NCBI GenBank assembly: GCA_052143835.1
Contig: JBKQRV010000162.1
Location: 58,155-122,154, forward strand
Direction: 5' to 3'
Length of the DNA: 64,000 nt
Source of the DNA: DASPPM01 sp052143835
Lineage (GTDB): Bacteria; Pseudomonadota; Alphaproteobacteria; JACZXZ01
Shown here: positions 15,027 through 24,111 of the stretch, in pieces
Numbering within the stretch: position 1 is the stretch's first letter
Layout of the letters: every line of letters starts with the position of its first letter
Program-made: the position numbers and the translations under genes
Notes under the pieces: generated by a model
Databases searched by the model: none
What the model was told of the DNA's origin: nothing
The model's input: the letters and a program-made list of their open reading frames with translations, nothing else

Positions 15027-16310
15027 TCAGCGCACCATGCCAGCACTGCGCGGCAGGAAGAGGGTGAGCTCCGGGATCGCGATGATGAGCGCGAGCCCGA
15101 TGAGCAGGGCCAGGAGATAGGGCCAGTACGAGCGCGCGTGGCGCCCGACCGAGACGTTCGCGAAGCGCAGCGCCATCAAGAGCCCCACCCCCATCGGCGG
15201 CAGGAAGAGGCCGATGCCGACGGCGGCCGTCTGCACGATGTCGAAATGGATGGGATTGATGCCGAGCTTGACCGCGATGGGGAATACCACCGGGATGAGC
15301 ACGACGGCCGCCGGCAGGCCCTCGAGCACCATGCCGAAGAGCATGGTCATGAGGGCGACGCCCGCGAGGAAGAGCCAGTGCGCCGAGCCGAGCGGCGCCA
15401 AGAGCCGGCCGAGCATCGCAGGCACCCCCGTCACCCCCATGAGGTACTGGAAGATGGTCGCGACCGCGAGCAGGAAGACGACCGCGGCGGTCAGAAGCGC
15501 GCTCTCGTAGGCGATCCACCCCATCTCCTTGAAGGAGACGTTGCGGTAGTAGAAGCGCGCCACGATAAAGGCGTAGAAGGCGACGACGGCCCCCGCCTCG
15601 GTCGCAGTGAAGACCCCGAGATAGAAGCCGCCCAGGATCACCACCGGCACCACCATGGGCACGCTCGCCTCGCGCGCGGCACTCAAGAGGAAGCGCCAGC
15701 TCGGCCGCGTGTCCTTGGGCCAGCCGAGGATGCGCGCCTGGATGAACACCAATGCGCACAGGCACGCCCCGATGGTGGCGGCGGGGATGAAGCCGGCGAG
15801 GAAGAGGGCCACGACGGAGGTGTTGGTCACCTCGCCGATGACGATCATGAAGATGGCGGGCGGCACGAGCATTCCCATCGCTGTGCCCGACGAGATCAGC
15901 GAGGCGCCGTCCTCGGGCTTGTAGCCGGCGCGCACGAGGGGCGGCATCAGCGTCGAGCCGAGTGCCGACACCTCGGCCATCTTGGAGCCGCAGATGTCGG
16001 AGAAGAAGTAGGACACCACGATGACCGACATGCCGAGACCGCCGCGCAGCCAGCCGACCAACGCGCGCGCGAGGTTGACGAGCGCGTGCGACATGCCGCA
16101 GCGCTCCATCAGCGTGCCCGCGAAGACGAAGGAGGGAATGGCGAGGAGCACCCAGTTCTGCGAGCCGCCGACCATGCTCGAGGGCAGCATCTGCAAGGGA
16201 TAGCCGCCAAGGACCAAGCCTATGATCCCGGCGATGCCGAGCGCGAAGACGATCGGCATCGAGAGGGCCAGGAGGACGACGAAGGCAAGTGCCGTGAGCG
16301 CGAGCAGCAT
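15027..16310 (-). CDS. dctM: TRAP transporter large permease (DctM family)
   Basis: 427 residues with about twelve hydrophobic segments and the DctM signatures (SMVGGSQNWVLLAIPSFVFA, VVSYFFSDICGSKMAEVSAL, SLISSGTAMGMLVPPAIFMI). Full length. It forms the Na+-driven channel of a tripartite ATP-independent importer with the small permease four bases upstream and the periplasmic DctP-type protein. Substrate is probably an organic acid or related anion. Confidence 0.94.
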   Translation of the reverse strand: MLLALTALAFVVLLALSMPIVFALGIAGIIGLVLGGYPLQMLPSSMVGGSQNWVLLAIPSFVFAGTLMERCGMSHALVNLARALVGWLRGGLGMSVIVVSYFFSDICGSKMAEVSALGSTLMPPLVRAGYKPEDGASLISSGTAMGMLVPPAIFMIVIGEVTNTSVVALFLAGFIPAATIGACLCALVFIQARILGWPKDTRPSWRFLLSAAREASVPMVVPVVILGGFYLGVFTATEAGAVVAFYAFIVARFYYRNVSFKEMGWIAYESALLTAAVVFLLAVATIFQYLMGVTGVPAMLGRLLAPLGSAHWLFLAGVALMTMLFGMVLEGLPAAVVLIPVVFPIAVKLGINPIHFDIVQTAAVGIGLFLPPMGVGLLMALRFANVSVGRHARSYWPYLLALLIGLALIIAIPELTLFLPRSAGMVR

Positions 16311-16313
16311 CGC

Positions 16314-16853
16314 CTACGGCCCCCCGAGCGTGGCCGCTTCGCGCCGCTCGATGAGGCCGGCGGCAACGCCCAGGCCATAGATCACCATGAGGCCGCCCGC
16401 CGCCACCGAGGAGGCGTAGAGCCAGGCGAGGTCGATCTGGAGACCGGGCGAGGCGAGGCCCGCGTTCAGCATGCAGAGCTTCCAGCCATAAGCGGCGGCC
16501 AAGGCGCCGAAGCCGGCGATGAGCAGGTGGTTGAGCCGTTCGAGCGCGCGCGCGGCACGCGCCGGCAGGAGGTAAAGGAGAAAGCCGAGCGCGAAGTGGG
16601 TGCGCTCGATGATGGCGACGGCGGCACCGAGTGCCGTGAGCCAGGCAAGCGCAAATTCGCCCACCTCCTCGACCCAGAAGAAGTTCACGGTGGGAAGGTC
16701 GAGCGCGTCGGTGATCGCCACCACGACGTAGCGCAAGAGCACGCCGACCAGCATGTCGAGGATGGCGAGGATGAGGAGTGCCGCGATGACAATCTTGGGC
16801 AGCATGGCGAGCCAACGGCCACGCCGCACGATCGCGTCTATCGTCGGCTGCAC
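16314..16853 (-). CDS. dctQ: TRAP transporter small permease (DctQ family)
   Basis: 179 residues with four membrane segments (about 17-40, 55-77, 98-118, 135-157) and the DctQ-type pattern FFWVEEVGEFALAWLTALGA. It stops four bases before the dctM start, so the two are translationally close. It lies downstream of the binding-protein gene with a 76-base spacer that contains a palindromic repeat. Confidence 0.9.
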   Translation of the reverse strand: MQPTIDAIVRRGRWLAMLPKIVIAALLILAILDMLVGVLLRYVVVAITDALDLPTVNFFWVEEVGEFALAWLTALGAAVAIIERTHFALGFLLYLLPARAARALERLNHLLIAGFGALAAAYGWKLCMLNAGLASPGLQIDLAWLYASSVAAGGLMVIYGLGVAAGLIERREAATLGGP

Positions 16854-16925
16854 GTCATCCCCTCATCCCAACCTCGATCCGCTTCGCGGCTCAAGCCCGT
16901 AAGCGGGAGAGGGAGTCGCGGCGCG
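16854..16925. repeat. Intergenic palindromic repeat inside the TRAP operon
   Basis: The stretch contains CCCCTCATCCCAACC, TCCGCTTCGCGG and CCCGTAAGCGGGAGAGGGAG, parts of a dispersed alphaproteobacterial repeat. The stem-loop forming part, CGCTTCGCGGC / CCCGTAAGCGGG, lies between dctP and dctQ and could reduce downstream expression, as operon-internal hairpins often do. Confidence 0.6.
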
Positions 16926-16929
16926 GCCC

Positions 16930-17970
16930 TCATGCCTGCGTCTTGGTGATCTCGTCCCACATCTCGGGATATTGCTTGCGGTAGTCTGGCCAGATCTTCT
17001 CCTCGGCGACCCTGCGGAAGGCGTCGACATCGGCGGCGTTCACGATCATGCCCTTGGGCTCGAGGAGCTCCTTGGCCTTGGCGAGATTGTCCACGCTCTC
17101 GGTCGCCTCGCGGATCTTGGCTTGCGCCTCGCGCGAGACGTCGAGCAGCAGCTTCTGCTGGTCCTTGGGCAAGCCGCTCCACAGCTCGAGGTTGATGACG
17201 TTCACCGTCGGCCCGTAGTTGTGATAGGTCAACGAGGCGTATTTCGAGACCTCGTAGGCCTTGAGCGCCAGGATGTTCACGACCGGCAAGTCGGCGCCGT
17301 CGATGACGCCCTGCTGGGCCGCCGGGATCACCTCGCCCCACGGCATGGGCACGGCATTGCCGCCGAGCCCGTTGATCGTGTCGGCGAAGACCTTTGCCAG
17401 CTGCACCCTGATCTTCATGCCGCGCAGGTCCTTGGGCTCGACGATGGGGTGCTTGCTGTTCCAGAAATGGCGGAAGCCGTAATCGAAGAAGCAGAGGACC
17501 TTGAGCTTGTATTTCTCCTGGAACTGGGCGTCGAGCCGGTCGCCCACGGCGCCATTGAACATGCGGTAGGCCTGATCGTAGGTGCGCACGAGATAGGGGA
17601 CCAGAAAGACGCCCATCTCGGGAAACACGGTGGCGGCGGCACCCGCGGGATTGCCGATCGCGATGTTGCCGGACTTCACCGCGTTCATGATCTCGAGCTC
17701 CTTGGTGAGCAGCGTGCTCCCGTAGAACTCAACGTCGAGCGCGCCTTTCGAGCGCTTGTTGACCTCGTCCGCGAACCATTGGAAGGCGGCCGCGGCCGAT
17801 TCGGGCGGCGGGTTGATGTGCGCGAAGACGAGCTTCTTGGCCGCCGTTTGCGCGAAGACCGGCGCCCGGCCGCTTGCGAGAATGGCGGCCAAGCCCGCGG
17901 CACTGCCCGCGAGAAAGCGGCGTCTGCTCGGACGAATGGCCCGCGTGGGGACGCGCGTGGCACTCTTCAT
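16930..17970 (-). CDS. dctP: TRAP transporter substrate-binding protein (DctP family), Tat-exported
   Basis: 346 residues. The N-terminus has a twin-arginine signal (SRRRFLAGSAAGLAAILASG, cleavage near APVFAQ). The body is DctP-like: VFAHINPPPESAAAAFQWFADEV, the conserved arginine segment DLRGMKIRVQLAKVFADTI, and NVINLELWSGLPKDQQKLL. It captures the ligand in the periplasm for DctQM. The start at 17970 has GGGAGGAG just upstream; the open frame continues to 18252 without signal-peptide logic. A Tat rather than Sec signal is common in TRAP binding proteins. Confidence 0.92.
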   Translation of the reverse strand: MKSATRVPTRAIRPSRRRFLAGSAAGLAAILASGRAPVFAQTAAKKLVFAHINPPPESAAAAFQWFADEVNKRSKGALDVEFYGSTLLTKELEIMNAVKSGNIAIGNPAGAAATVFPEMGVFLVPYLVRTYDQAYRMFNGAVGDRLDAQFQEKYKLKVLCFFDYGFRHFWNSKHPIVEPKDLRGMKIRVQLAKVFADTINGLGGNAVPMPWGEVIPAAQQGVIDGADLPVVNILALKAYEVSKYASLTYHNYGPTVNVINLELWSGLPKDQQKLLLDVSREAQAKIREATESVDNLAKAKELLEPKGMIVNAADVDAFRRVAEEKIWPDYRKQYPEMWDEITKTQA

Positions 17971-18094
17971 GATCTCCTCCCTTGGTCGCGTTGTTCTAAT
18001 CTTGGCGCGAACTCTACCAGAGAATCGGCGCAGAGGCGACTCCAGCCTCCCGAGCCACCGAGCGCTCAAGGCGAGGTAGCGGAGAACGCCAAGC

Positions 18095-18123
18095 TTGGCG
18101 TATGTCACTCGCGGCATTAGAGT
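18095..18123 (+). promoter_or_regulatory. Promoter upstream of the ribbon-helix-helix gene
   Basis: TTGGCG (18095-18100), 17-base spacer, TAGAGT (18118-18123). Transcription would start near the ATG at 18131, giving a leaderless or nearly leaderless message, consistent with the lack of a ribosome site. Confidence 0.4.
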
Positions 18124-18130
18124 GCCAAAT

Positions 18131-18382
18131 ATGGAGAAAGCGCAAATTTGCCTGCGCAAGGAAGAGCTTGACGCGCTGCGCAGTGCTGCCGCGCGGTCGG
18201 GGCGCAGCGTCGCGGAGTTGGTGCGCGATGCCATCCGGAAGGTCGTGCTCAAGCCGCCGGCCGCGGGGCCGGTTGCGATCTGGGACGGCGAGCCGAAGCG
18301 CTCGTCGATCGAACACGACAGCGTTCACGACGAGACCTGCACAAGCTGTCGGCCGTCGACGCCACCAGCTTTGCCATCATGA
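18131..18382 (+). CDS. Ribbon-helix-helix antitoxin-like protein, C-terminus altered
   Basis: 83 residues. MEKAQICLRKEELDALRSAA plus GRSVAELVRDAIRKVV is a CopG/RHH DNA-binding fold, and the following AGPVAIWDGEPKRSSIEHDS resembles the C-terminal toxin-binding tail of VapB-type antitoxins. After SVHDE the frame runs into TCTSCRPSTPPALPS, which looks like out-of-frame toxin sequence. A stub of a PIN toxin overlaps in another frame. It is therefore probably a relic antitoxin whose toxin gene was deleted. It is the left edge of the accessory region. A functioning regulator cannot be excluded, because the DNA-binding part is intact. Confidence 0.65.
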   Translation: MEKAQICLRKEELDALRSAAARSGRSVAELVRDAIRKVVLKPPAAGPVAIWDGEPKRSSIEHDSVHDETCTSCRPSTPPALPS

Positions 18383-18456
18383 AGCGCGCGCGAATTCGGC
18401 TTGCCTACACGTTCGATCATCACTTTGCCGTGGTCGGGTTCAGGTTGGTGGGATAG
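18334..18456 (+). pseudogene. C-terminal stub of a PIN-domain (VapC-type) toxin
   Basis: In the frame starting at 18334 the sequence reads DLHKLSAVDATSFAIMKRAR, then IRLAYTFDHHFAVVGFRLVG and stop. The order D-x-TSF followed by an AYTFDHHF motif is the C-terminal active-site part of VapC/PIN ribonucleases. About 100 N-terminal residues are missing, and the stub is fused out of frame to the antitoxin reading frame. So a deletion removed most of the toxin. Confidence 0.65.
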
Positions 18457-18542
18457 CAGTTGCCAGAACGCAAGAAGGCCGGCTGCCGCCGACGGTCAAG
18501 CCGCAATAGCGGACGGACGGCCTGCAACGCTATTGACGCATT

Positions 18543-21500
18543 TCAGTGATCATATCTTGCCTCCGCGTCCGGCGCCTGTGTCGACACCTTGCGGCGCAAG
18601 CCATCGCGGTATTCTTCGGAGAGCGTGGCTTGAACGGCTGCCTCCGCGGCCAAAAGGACGCCGGCGATATAAGCTTGACCTCGGCTGCTGCTCGCGAGCG
18701 CTTCACGCAGGGGCGGTACGGTCTGCATGCGCCGCAATAGAAAGGCGCTCCGCGCCTCGATCACGGTGGTCCAGTCACGGCGGACCCGGGCTGCTAGAAG
18801 CGGTGCCAGAACGCGACCGTAGCTGGAGGCGCCGACCCATTCCAGAAGTCGAAGGTGGGTCATGAATAATTCACCGGGAAAGACAGGTTCGCCTGCCGCG
18901 AGGACCCATAAGATGTTCGCAACAACGGCATCAATCGTCTCGGAGCGCGCCGCTGCATCTTGCGACCACTCGGGTACAGGCTCGTATCCTGTCATTGCCG
19001 CGATCGCCGCCTGCAGCGGCGCCAGGTCGGTGGCAACGTCACCCCGCGAGAGCACCAGGCCGGCGGCCATCGCCAACGTGGCGTCGCGCACATGGCCCCG
19101 GGCTATCGGCGTCCTCAGCGCATCACCCGCTAACGTAGGGATACGGGCGCGGGTCGGTGCGAGCGGATCGGGCGGATTGTTGCGCCAGTCACTCTCGGAA
19201 ATGTGGATCATCGCCTCCACAGCGCCGAGAGCGTAGCTCCTGAAACCGTCTAAAGAACCTTGCTCCATCGCCGCTTCGAGCAGCGCCGTCCGAAGTAATG
19301 CATCGAGCGTTGCGAAGTTGCGCACTTCCTTCACGCCAGGCCACCCGAGAACCTCTTCCGTGGGTAGGCCGACCTGTAGCGCAATCCGAGCAAGCATCCA
19401 CCAGGCCGTCACCATCGAGGTGATCGGGCGCTCTTCGATCGCCGCGGGAGGATCGGGATTGCTGACCGCCCCGGCTATATAAACTATGGGCGCGCCATCG
19501 AGGGTCAGTTTCTCCTCGATCTGCGCTTGCATCCAAAGCGTGACGTGCCTTGTGACGATGTGGCAGTACCGCGCCTTGCGGTCGGCCAGCGGGTCGAGCC
19601 TACCGAGCTCGTCGAAGACCTCGGCCATGGCACGGACGGCGCCACGTCGGTCGCCGGCCGCGAAACGAGCTGCGGCCGCGTCTGCACCAAGACCGATGCT
19701 CAGGGCGCTGGGACTGTCCGCGGCGATCAGAGCGCCGCGGCGCGCCCGAATGAAGAACTCCTGAGCTTCGGCCCAGCGCGCGAGTTCGCCAGCGCTAGTC
19801 GCCGCCTCCCGCATTGCGAAAGCCATGTCCAAAGGTTCAGCCTCTTCGAGGCGGTCGGAGATGGCCGAGAGCTGCGCGAGCGCGACGGAGTAGTCCTTGG
19901 CGCGCCAAGCGATTTTAGCGCGCTCGCGCTGAAGGTCGAGGCTGTTGGGCAGACGGGTGTCGGCCAAGTCAAGGGCGGCAAGCGCGGCGCCGGCATCCTT
20001 CGCGTATTCGTCCAGCATGATGGCTTGCGCTCGGAAGCATTTAGCAGCGAGGCGGTTCGCGCCCCAGATCAGGGCCATGTCCCCTAGACGGAGAAAGGTT
20101 GCGGCCTGAGACCGGCCATCCAACGTCTCCAGCTGGGACTGCTTCAGCCACGCGTTGTCCACGAGCAGGCTGAGCCACGCCGGATCCGCGTCGAGAACCG
20201 CCAGCCGTCGCTTGCGCACGTCCGACGAGATCTTGTCGAGCTGTCCAAAGAGGCGCTCCAAAGCCGGGAGGCCTGGCCCGTGCACTGCGTGGGCGAGAAA
20301 GGCGAAGTCAACGGGGTCGCAGCCCGCTTCCTCCGCCGTCCTAGCAGCGAAACCATCCAGGGCGCCATCCCTGCGCACGGCCGTCTCGAGGCGATCAATC
20401 AGTTCAAACCATCCAGGAATCTTGCCGAACGCGAAATCGTCGATGAGCACCATCGACAGAACTAGGCCTTCGAGGTGCGACTTCAGCTCGACGTCATCCC
20501 ATTGGTCGAGCGCGGTCAGTAAGCCGGTCACCGACGCGGCGATCTGATCAGCATCGCTGATTGCCGCGGTGAGGCGATGCTGCGCGAGGCGCAGGAGGAT
20601 GACCAATGCGGGGGAACCCTTACCAACCTTACCGAAATCGCTGGCGCTGCTTCGGAAGATCGGCATTGCGCTGGCAAGCAAATTTCTGTTGTCGCCTGTG
20701 GTATCCAAAACGATTTTGACGATGGCGGTCACGATGTCCCCCGCCTTGGCCATGAAGGCATGGGCGAACGCCGTATCTAGAAGGTCGGCGTCGCACGAAC
20801 TACGCTGCAGAATGCTCAGGGCCACAGTGCGGTCGAGTGCGCTAAGCTCATTTTCGGACAGCATTTGGCGGTCCAGGCCCGAGATGAGCGGCGAGATACG
20901 CAGGCGTTGCGGGCTTAGCCACTCGATCCAGTGGCCGACGAGGCCGTCTAAGGACGCCGCGCAATTCTCGAGCGGCGGATTAGCACGGCCGACCGCAAGC
21001 GCGAGCTCGCGGTCAAATGTTCCGACAATGCGTGCGGTGCGGCTAAGGAACCGCATGACGTCCGTCGCAAGTTCGTTGAGCAGCCGCCGCCGTGCGGCCT
21101 CGCGTTCGGCTTCCACATCGTCGCTGCGCATCCCAGCTGCGAGCCATTGTCGCTTCTCCTCACTTCGCCAGCCGCGGGCGGCGAGACCTGCAACAAGAGC
21201 GTCGACGAGCTGCGGATGCCCGAACCCGCCGGCGAACCAAGCAAACTGGGCCCAGGTCTTAGGATCACCACCGTAGGCAGTGACGAGGGATGCCGTGTCA
21301 TCTTCGTCGAAGGCCGGTGCATCACGGATTGCGGTCTGGGAAATAGCGGCCGCGCGCGCCAGACGCTGGCCGGGAGGATTGTGGCTCGTGATGATGCAGC
21401 CGGCGCCGCGGCGCGCTAGGGTTCCCTGGAGTTGGGCGAGCGGACCCTCCAAATTGGGCTCCTGCTCGGGCGCGAGATCGTCGACAATCACGCCGGCGAG

Positions 21501-22631
21501 TTCCGGAAAAGCACCAATGGCGCCCCGCGCGGCCGCGAGCCGCTCAGCCGCTGTTTGCGCCGAGGCGCCGCGGAGATCGAGGATGCGCCAGCTTCCGCCA
21601 TGTGCTTTGGCCACCAGTTCGGCGAGGGTCGTCTTGCCAAGGCCGGTGGCGCCGTGAAGCCACAGACGCCCTTCTTCTCCAAGCCGCTTCGTCAGGGAGG
21701 CCACCGTCGTAAGACGCTCGGCCCGTCGCAGGGCGGCCGGCGCAGGCTCACGCCAGGCTCCCGTAGCGACAAGGTCGAGTGAGCCGGTTCGACGAATGGC
21801 CGCGCTTTGGCCCATGACCGCCATGGCGATCTGGGCCGGCATCGCTACCGTGGTAGCGTCATACAGCGCGGTAAGGAGCTCGCTTCGGGTTAGCCGCCGA
21901 TCGCCGCTCTTGAGGATTGTCGCGAGAACTCGGACCAAGAGGATATCCGCGGCCCGTGCCGCGACATCCGGCGTGGCGCCGTAACGATCGCCCAGAATGA
22001 TCAGCGCGCTACGGTTGTCAGCCTCGATCTCGGAGTAGGGCGACTCACCGCAGTTCCATGTCAGAGATCTGAGCAGCTGCTCGCGGAAAGTGCCGTCATC
22101 AGCCGTGGCCAAGAAATCAGCAAGATCGGCTGGCGCCTCTAGTCTTTCGACCAGCGCGCGTCGGATGATATCGGGAGTGCCTCCGCGAGCGGCCTTTGTC
22201 CAAGCCTCCAAGCCACATTGCTCGTCGGGCAGCGGCTTGAGGCGCTCTTTTCCGATGGGTGAAGTCGTCAGGAAACTCAGGCGGACCTTTCGGCCCAGGT
22301 TCTGTTGTTGAAGCGCCCAGAGGCGCCGAACGGCATCGAGCACGTCCTGCGAGTTCAGCGTCACGGCGCCAGATTCGCGGGTGTCCTTCACTTGGACGGC
22401 GGCAAGGACCTCCTCCCGACTCGAAGGGTCTCGGCTCAGGGTGGCGTAGTCCTCGGCGACCTCCAGGTGGAGCGTGGCGTCGTCTGGCAAATCTATCCAA
22501 GCGGCGAGCGAACGGTGGAGTTGATAGGCGTACCCGCGGAGGGCGGAGACCGCCTGGCGCAGGCCCTCCTCAGGCGGCAGGTTCCAGCTGGCCCCTCCCG
22601 AACTCAGCAACGAGGAGATGTTGTCGCTCAC
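18543..22631 (-). CDS. Predicted Cap4-like nuclease / STAND NTPase / helical-repeat protein (Avs-like)
   Basis: 1362 residues. About 30-130: GYAYQ at 33-37, E57, ED at 60-61 and QVKD at 80-83, the spacing of a PD-(D/E)xK nuclease of the Cap4/DUF4297 type. About 300-480: P-loop NTPase with Walker A GATGLGKTT (327-335), Walker B VIVDD (381-385) and a sensor-like GCIITSHN near 415. About 500-1362: all-helical, TPR-like sequence rich in Ala and Leu. Effector nuclease, STAND-type ATPase and long helical sensor is the layout of Avs antiviral proteins, which oligomerise on recognising phage proteins and then cut DNA. GTG start at 22631 has AAGGAGG nine bases upstream. The VRR-NUC gene lies 175 bases upstream on the same strand. 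Walker motifs are certain; the nuclease call is by motif only; defence is inferred. Confidence 0.7.
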   Translation of the reverse strand: MSDNISSLLSSGGASWNLPPEEGLRQAVSALRGYAYQLHRSLAAWIDLPDDATLHLEVAEDYATLSRDPSSREEVLAAVQVKDTRESGAVTLNSQDVLDAVRRLWALQQQNLGRKVRLSFLTTSPIGKERLKPLPDEQCGLEAWTKAARGGTPDIIRRALVERLEAPADLADFLATADDGTFREQLLRSLTWNCGESPYSEIEADNRSALIILGDRYGATPDVAARAADILLVRVLATILKSGDRRLTRSELLTALYDATTVAMPAQIAMAVMGQSAAIRRTGSLDLVATGAWREPAPAALRRAERLTTVASLTKRLGEEGRLWLHGATGLGKTTLAELVAKAHGGSWRILDLRGASAQTAAERLAAARGAIGAFPELAGVIVDDLAPEQEPNLEGPLAQLQGTLARRGAGCIITSHNPPGQRLARAAAISQTAIRDAPAFDEDDTASLVTAYGGDPKTWAQFAWFAGGFGHPQLVDALVAGLAARGWRSEEKRQWLAAGMRSDDVEAEREAARRRLLNELATDVMRFLSRTARIVGTFDRELALAVGRANPPLENCAASLDGLVGHWIEWLSPQRLRISPLISGLDRQMLSENELSALDRTVALSILQRSSCDADLLDTAFAHAFMAKAGDIVTAIVKIVLDTTGDNRNLLASAMPIFRSSASDFGKVGKGSPALVILLRLAQHRLTAAISDADQIAASVTGLLTALDQWDDVELKSHLEGLVLSMVLIDDFAFGKIPGWFELIDRLETAVRRDGALDGFAARTAEEAGCDPVDFAFLAHAVHGPGLPALERLFGQLDKISSDVRKRRLAVLDADPAWLSLLVDNAWLKQSQLETLDGRSQAATFLRLGDMALIWGANRLAAKCFRAQAIMLDEYAKDAGAALAALDLADTRLPNSLDLQRERAKIAWRAKDYSVALAQLSAISDRLEEAEPLDMAFAMREAATSAGELARWAEAQEFFIRARRGALIAADSPSALSIGLGADAAAARFAAGDRRGAVRAMAEVFDELGRLDPLADRKARYCHIVTRHVTLWMQAQIEEKLTLDGAPIVYIAGAVSNPDPPAAIEERPITSMVTAWWMLARIALQVGLPTEEVLGWPGVKEVRNFATLDALLRTALLEAAMEQGSLDGFRSYALGAVEAMIHISESDWRNNPPDPLAPTRARIPTLAGDALRTPIARGHVRDATLAMAAGLVLSRGDVATDLAPLQAAIAAMTGYEPVPEWSQDAAARSETIDAVVANILWVLAAGEPVFPGELFMTHLRLLEWVGASSYGRVLAPLLAARVRRDWTTVIEARSAFLLRRMQTVPPLREALASSSRGQAYIAGVLLAAEAAVQATLSEEYRDGLRRKVSTQAPDAEARYDH

Positions 22632-22806
22632 GTTGCTGCGCCTCCTTCACGCGGCGCATCATTGAGAATCGGGTGTAGAGGCCTCGGTTTAGCAGGTTTC
22701 CTTATCTCGCAAGTAGACCAAATCCAGCAAAAGGTACCGCGATCGTAGCAGCTATTTCATTGATCCAATTCGCCCGCGGTGGGATTCAAATGTCAGTCCA
22801 ATACCA

Positions 22807-24054
22807 CTAGGGCCGCTTATTCGACGAGGTCCGGTGCAGCTTGATCAGCTTGAACGGCAGTCCAAGCCGGTCGTAATTGTCACTGATCCAACGTTTCTGC
22901 GGTTGGCTCAAATGATCTTTGGACGATTTCACCTCCAGCAGCAAAATATTTTCACCGCGGTAGAGCAGCAGATCGGGCCAACCGAGATAGTGGCGCCAGT
23001 AATCGTCTAAGAGATAGCGCAGAACGGTCAGGATCTGCGTGGGGGTTAGAATCTCGATCAGGCGACGGGCACGATCCACATCGCCTTCCCGATGTGCCCA
23101 GAGGTACTGGCGCAAGTTGGCACTCAATGGGCGCCAATAATCGAATACCCAAAGGAGTCCATCCCTGTGGCCCGGAAGGCTCCCGAAGTGCCGCTCGACG
23201 GCCCGCTTCCGGCGTAAACTATAGCCCTCGCAGCCGAAATCCTCGGGAAGCAAGCTCCAGATCATCGGCGGCTTGCGTCGCGCTTCATAGGCCATCCGAT
23301 CACCAAAGCCGACCATCCTCACTCTGGGGTCAGCCGCGTCTTGAATCAGCAGCCACATCATCACGCCAAAAAGCGCGTGGAAGGGCAGGCTTTCGAGAGG
23401 CATAACCGACCATCCCTGCGCTTCGTAAAGCCGCGTGACGAACGTCTCGGGGGAAATTACCGCGTCACCGTCACAGATTACCGCGCCTTTCTGCGGAGCC
23501 TCGGCGTAGTCGGCACTGATCGCCACGACCTCCACGCGGTTACGTTCGAGCACTTCGGCCTGAGAAATATCGGAAAACACATATTTAGGCGCGCGAGCGT
23601 GCTGCGCCTTGATGTCGTCGAGGATCTTCATCTCGATTGCGTCGTGCGCAGTGCGTCGCTCGGCTTCAGATGCTTCGGGATGATCGTCATCCCAGTCGGC
23701 GGTTCGCCGCGTCTTCTCAAAGAACAGCTCGCGCCAATAGTACCGTTTGACTTTGGAAGTGCGGCCGTGGATCTCGCCTGCCGGCGCAGGCTCCGCCGGC
23801 AGACCTCGGCACTCCGCACAGACCTTCGGCTGAAAGCCTAGCGTCACCGCGACGCGCTTCTGCGTCCTCAGCTCCGTCCCTTCGGCGAGCTGATGAGACA
23901 AAAATCGCCGACCGAAGTCCTCCGCGCACGCGCACATCATGACACCGGCGCAGGCTTCGCAGCGGTATTTCCGGATCAACTCGTGGGGATTGAGGCAGCT
24001 CACCGCGTCGTGGGCGCAGGCTCCGGTCTCGGCTTGAGTACGGTGGCTCGACAT
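22807..24054 (-). CDS. Cysteine-rich protein with C-terminal VRR-NUC nuclease domain
   Basis: 415 residues. The N-terminus has eight cysteines within the first 85 residues (C13, C20, C32, C35, C42, C44, C79, C82, for example YRCEACAGVMMCAC and VCAECRGLP), probably zinc-binding. The middle is unrecognised. The C-terminal 60 residues have the VRR-NUC pattern GWPDLLLYRGENILLLEVK followed by DHLSQPQKRW, a PD-(D/E)xK fold with catalytic D and E-x-K in place. VRR-NUC domains occur in FAN1, phage nucleases and restriction-type proteins. Its -10 box TATAAA (24068-24063) is nine bases from the ATG, suggesting a leaderless message. It is upstream of, and co-oriented with, the STAND gene. Function is not known. 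Confidence 0.7.
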   Translation of the reverse strand: MSSHRTQAETGACAHDAVSCLNPHELIRKYRCEACAGVMMCACAEDFGRRFLSHQLAEGTELRTQKRVAVTLGFQPKVCAECRGLPAEPAPAGEIHGRTSKVKRYYWRELFFEKTRRTADWDDDHPEASEAERRTAHDAIEMKILDDIKAQHARAPKYVFSDISQAEVLERNRVEVVAISADYAEAPQKGAVICDGDAVISPETFVTRLYEAQGWSVMPLESLPFHALFGVMMWLLIQDAADPRVRMVGFGDRMAYEARRKPPMIWSLLPEDFGCEGYSLRRKRAVERHFGSLPGHRDGLLWVFDYWRPLSANLRQYLWAHREGDVDRARRLIEILTPTQILTVLRYLLDDYWRHYLGWPDLLLYRGENILLLEVKSSKDHLSQPQKRWISDNYDRLGLPFKLIKLHRTSSNKRP

Positions 24055-24111
24055 GCGGAGCGTTTATACTTCATCTTGCCAAATGGGTATCTAGCTTTTG
24101 TCGACCGGCTC

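Noticed and set aside
22632..22806. An attachment site at the edge of the VRR-NUC gene
   Set aside because: No integrase, tRNA end or duplicated core was found at the island borders, so island mobility cannot be claimed.
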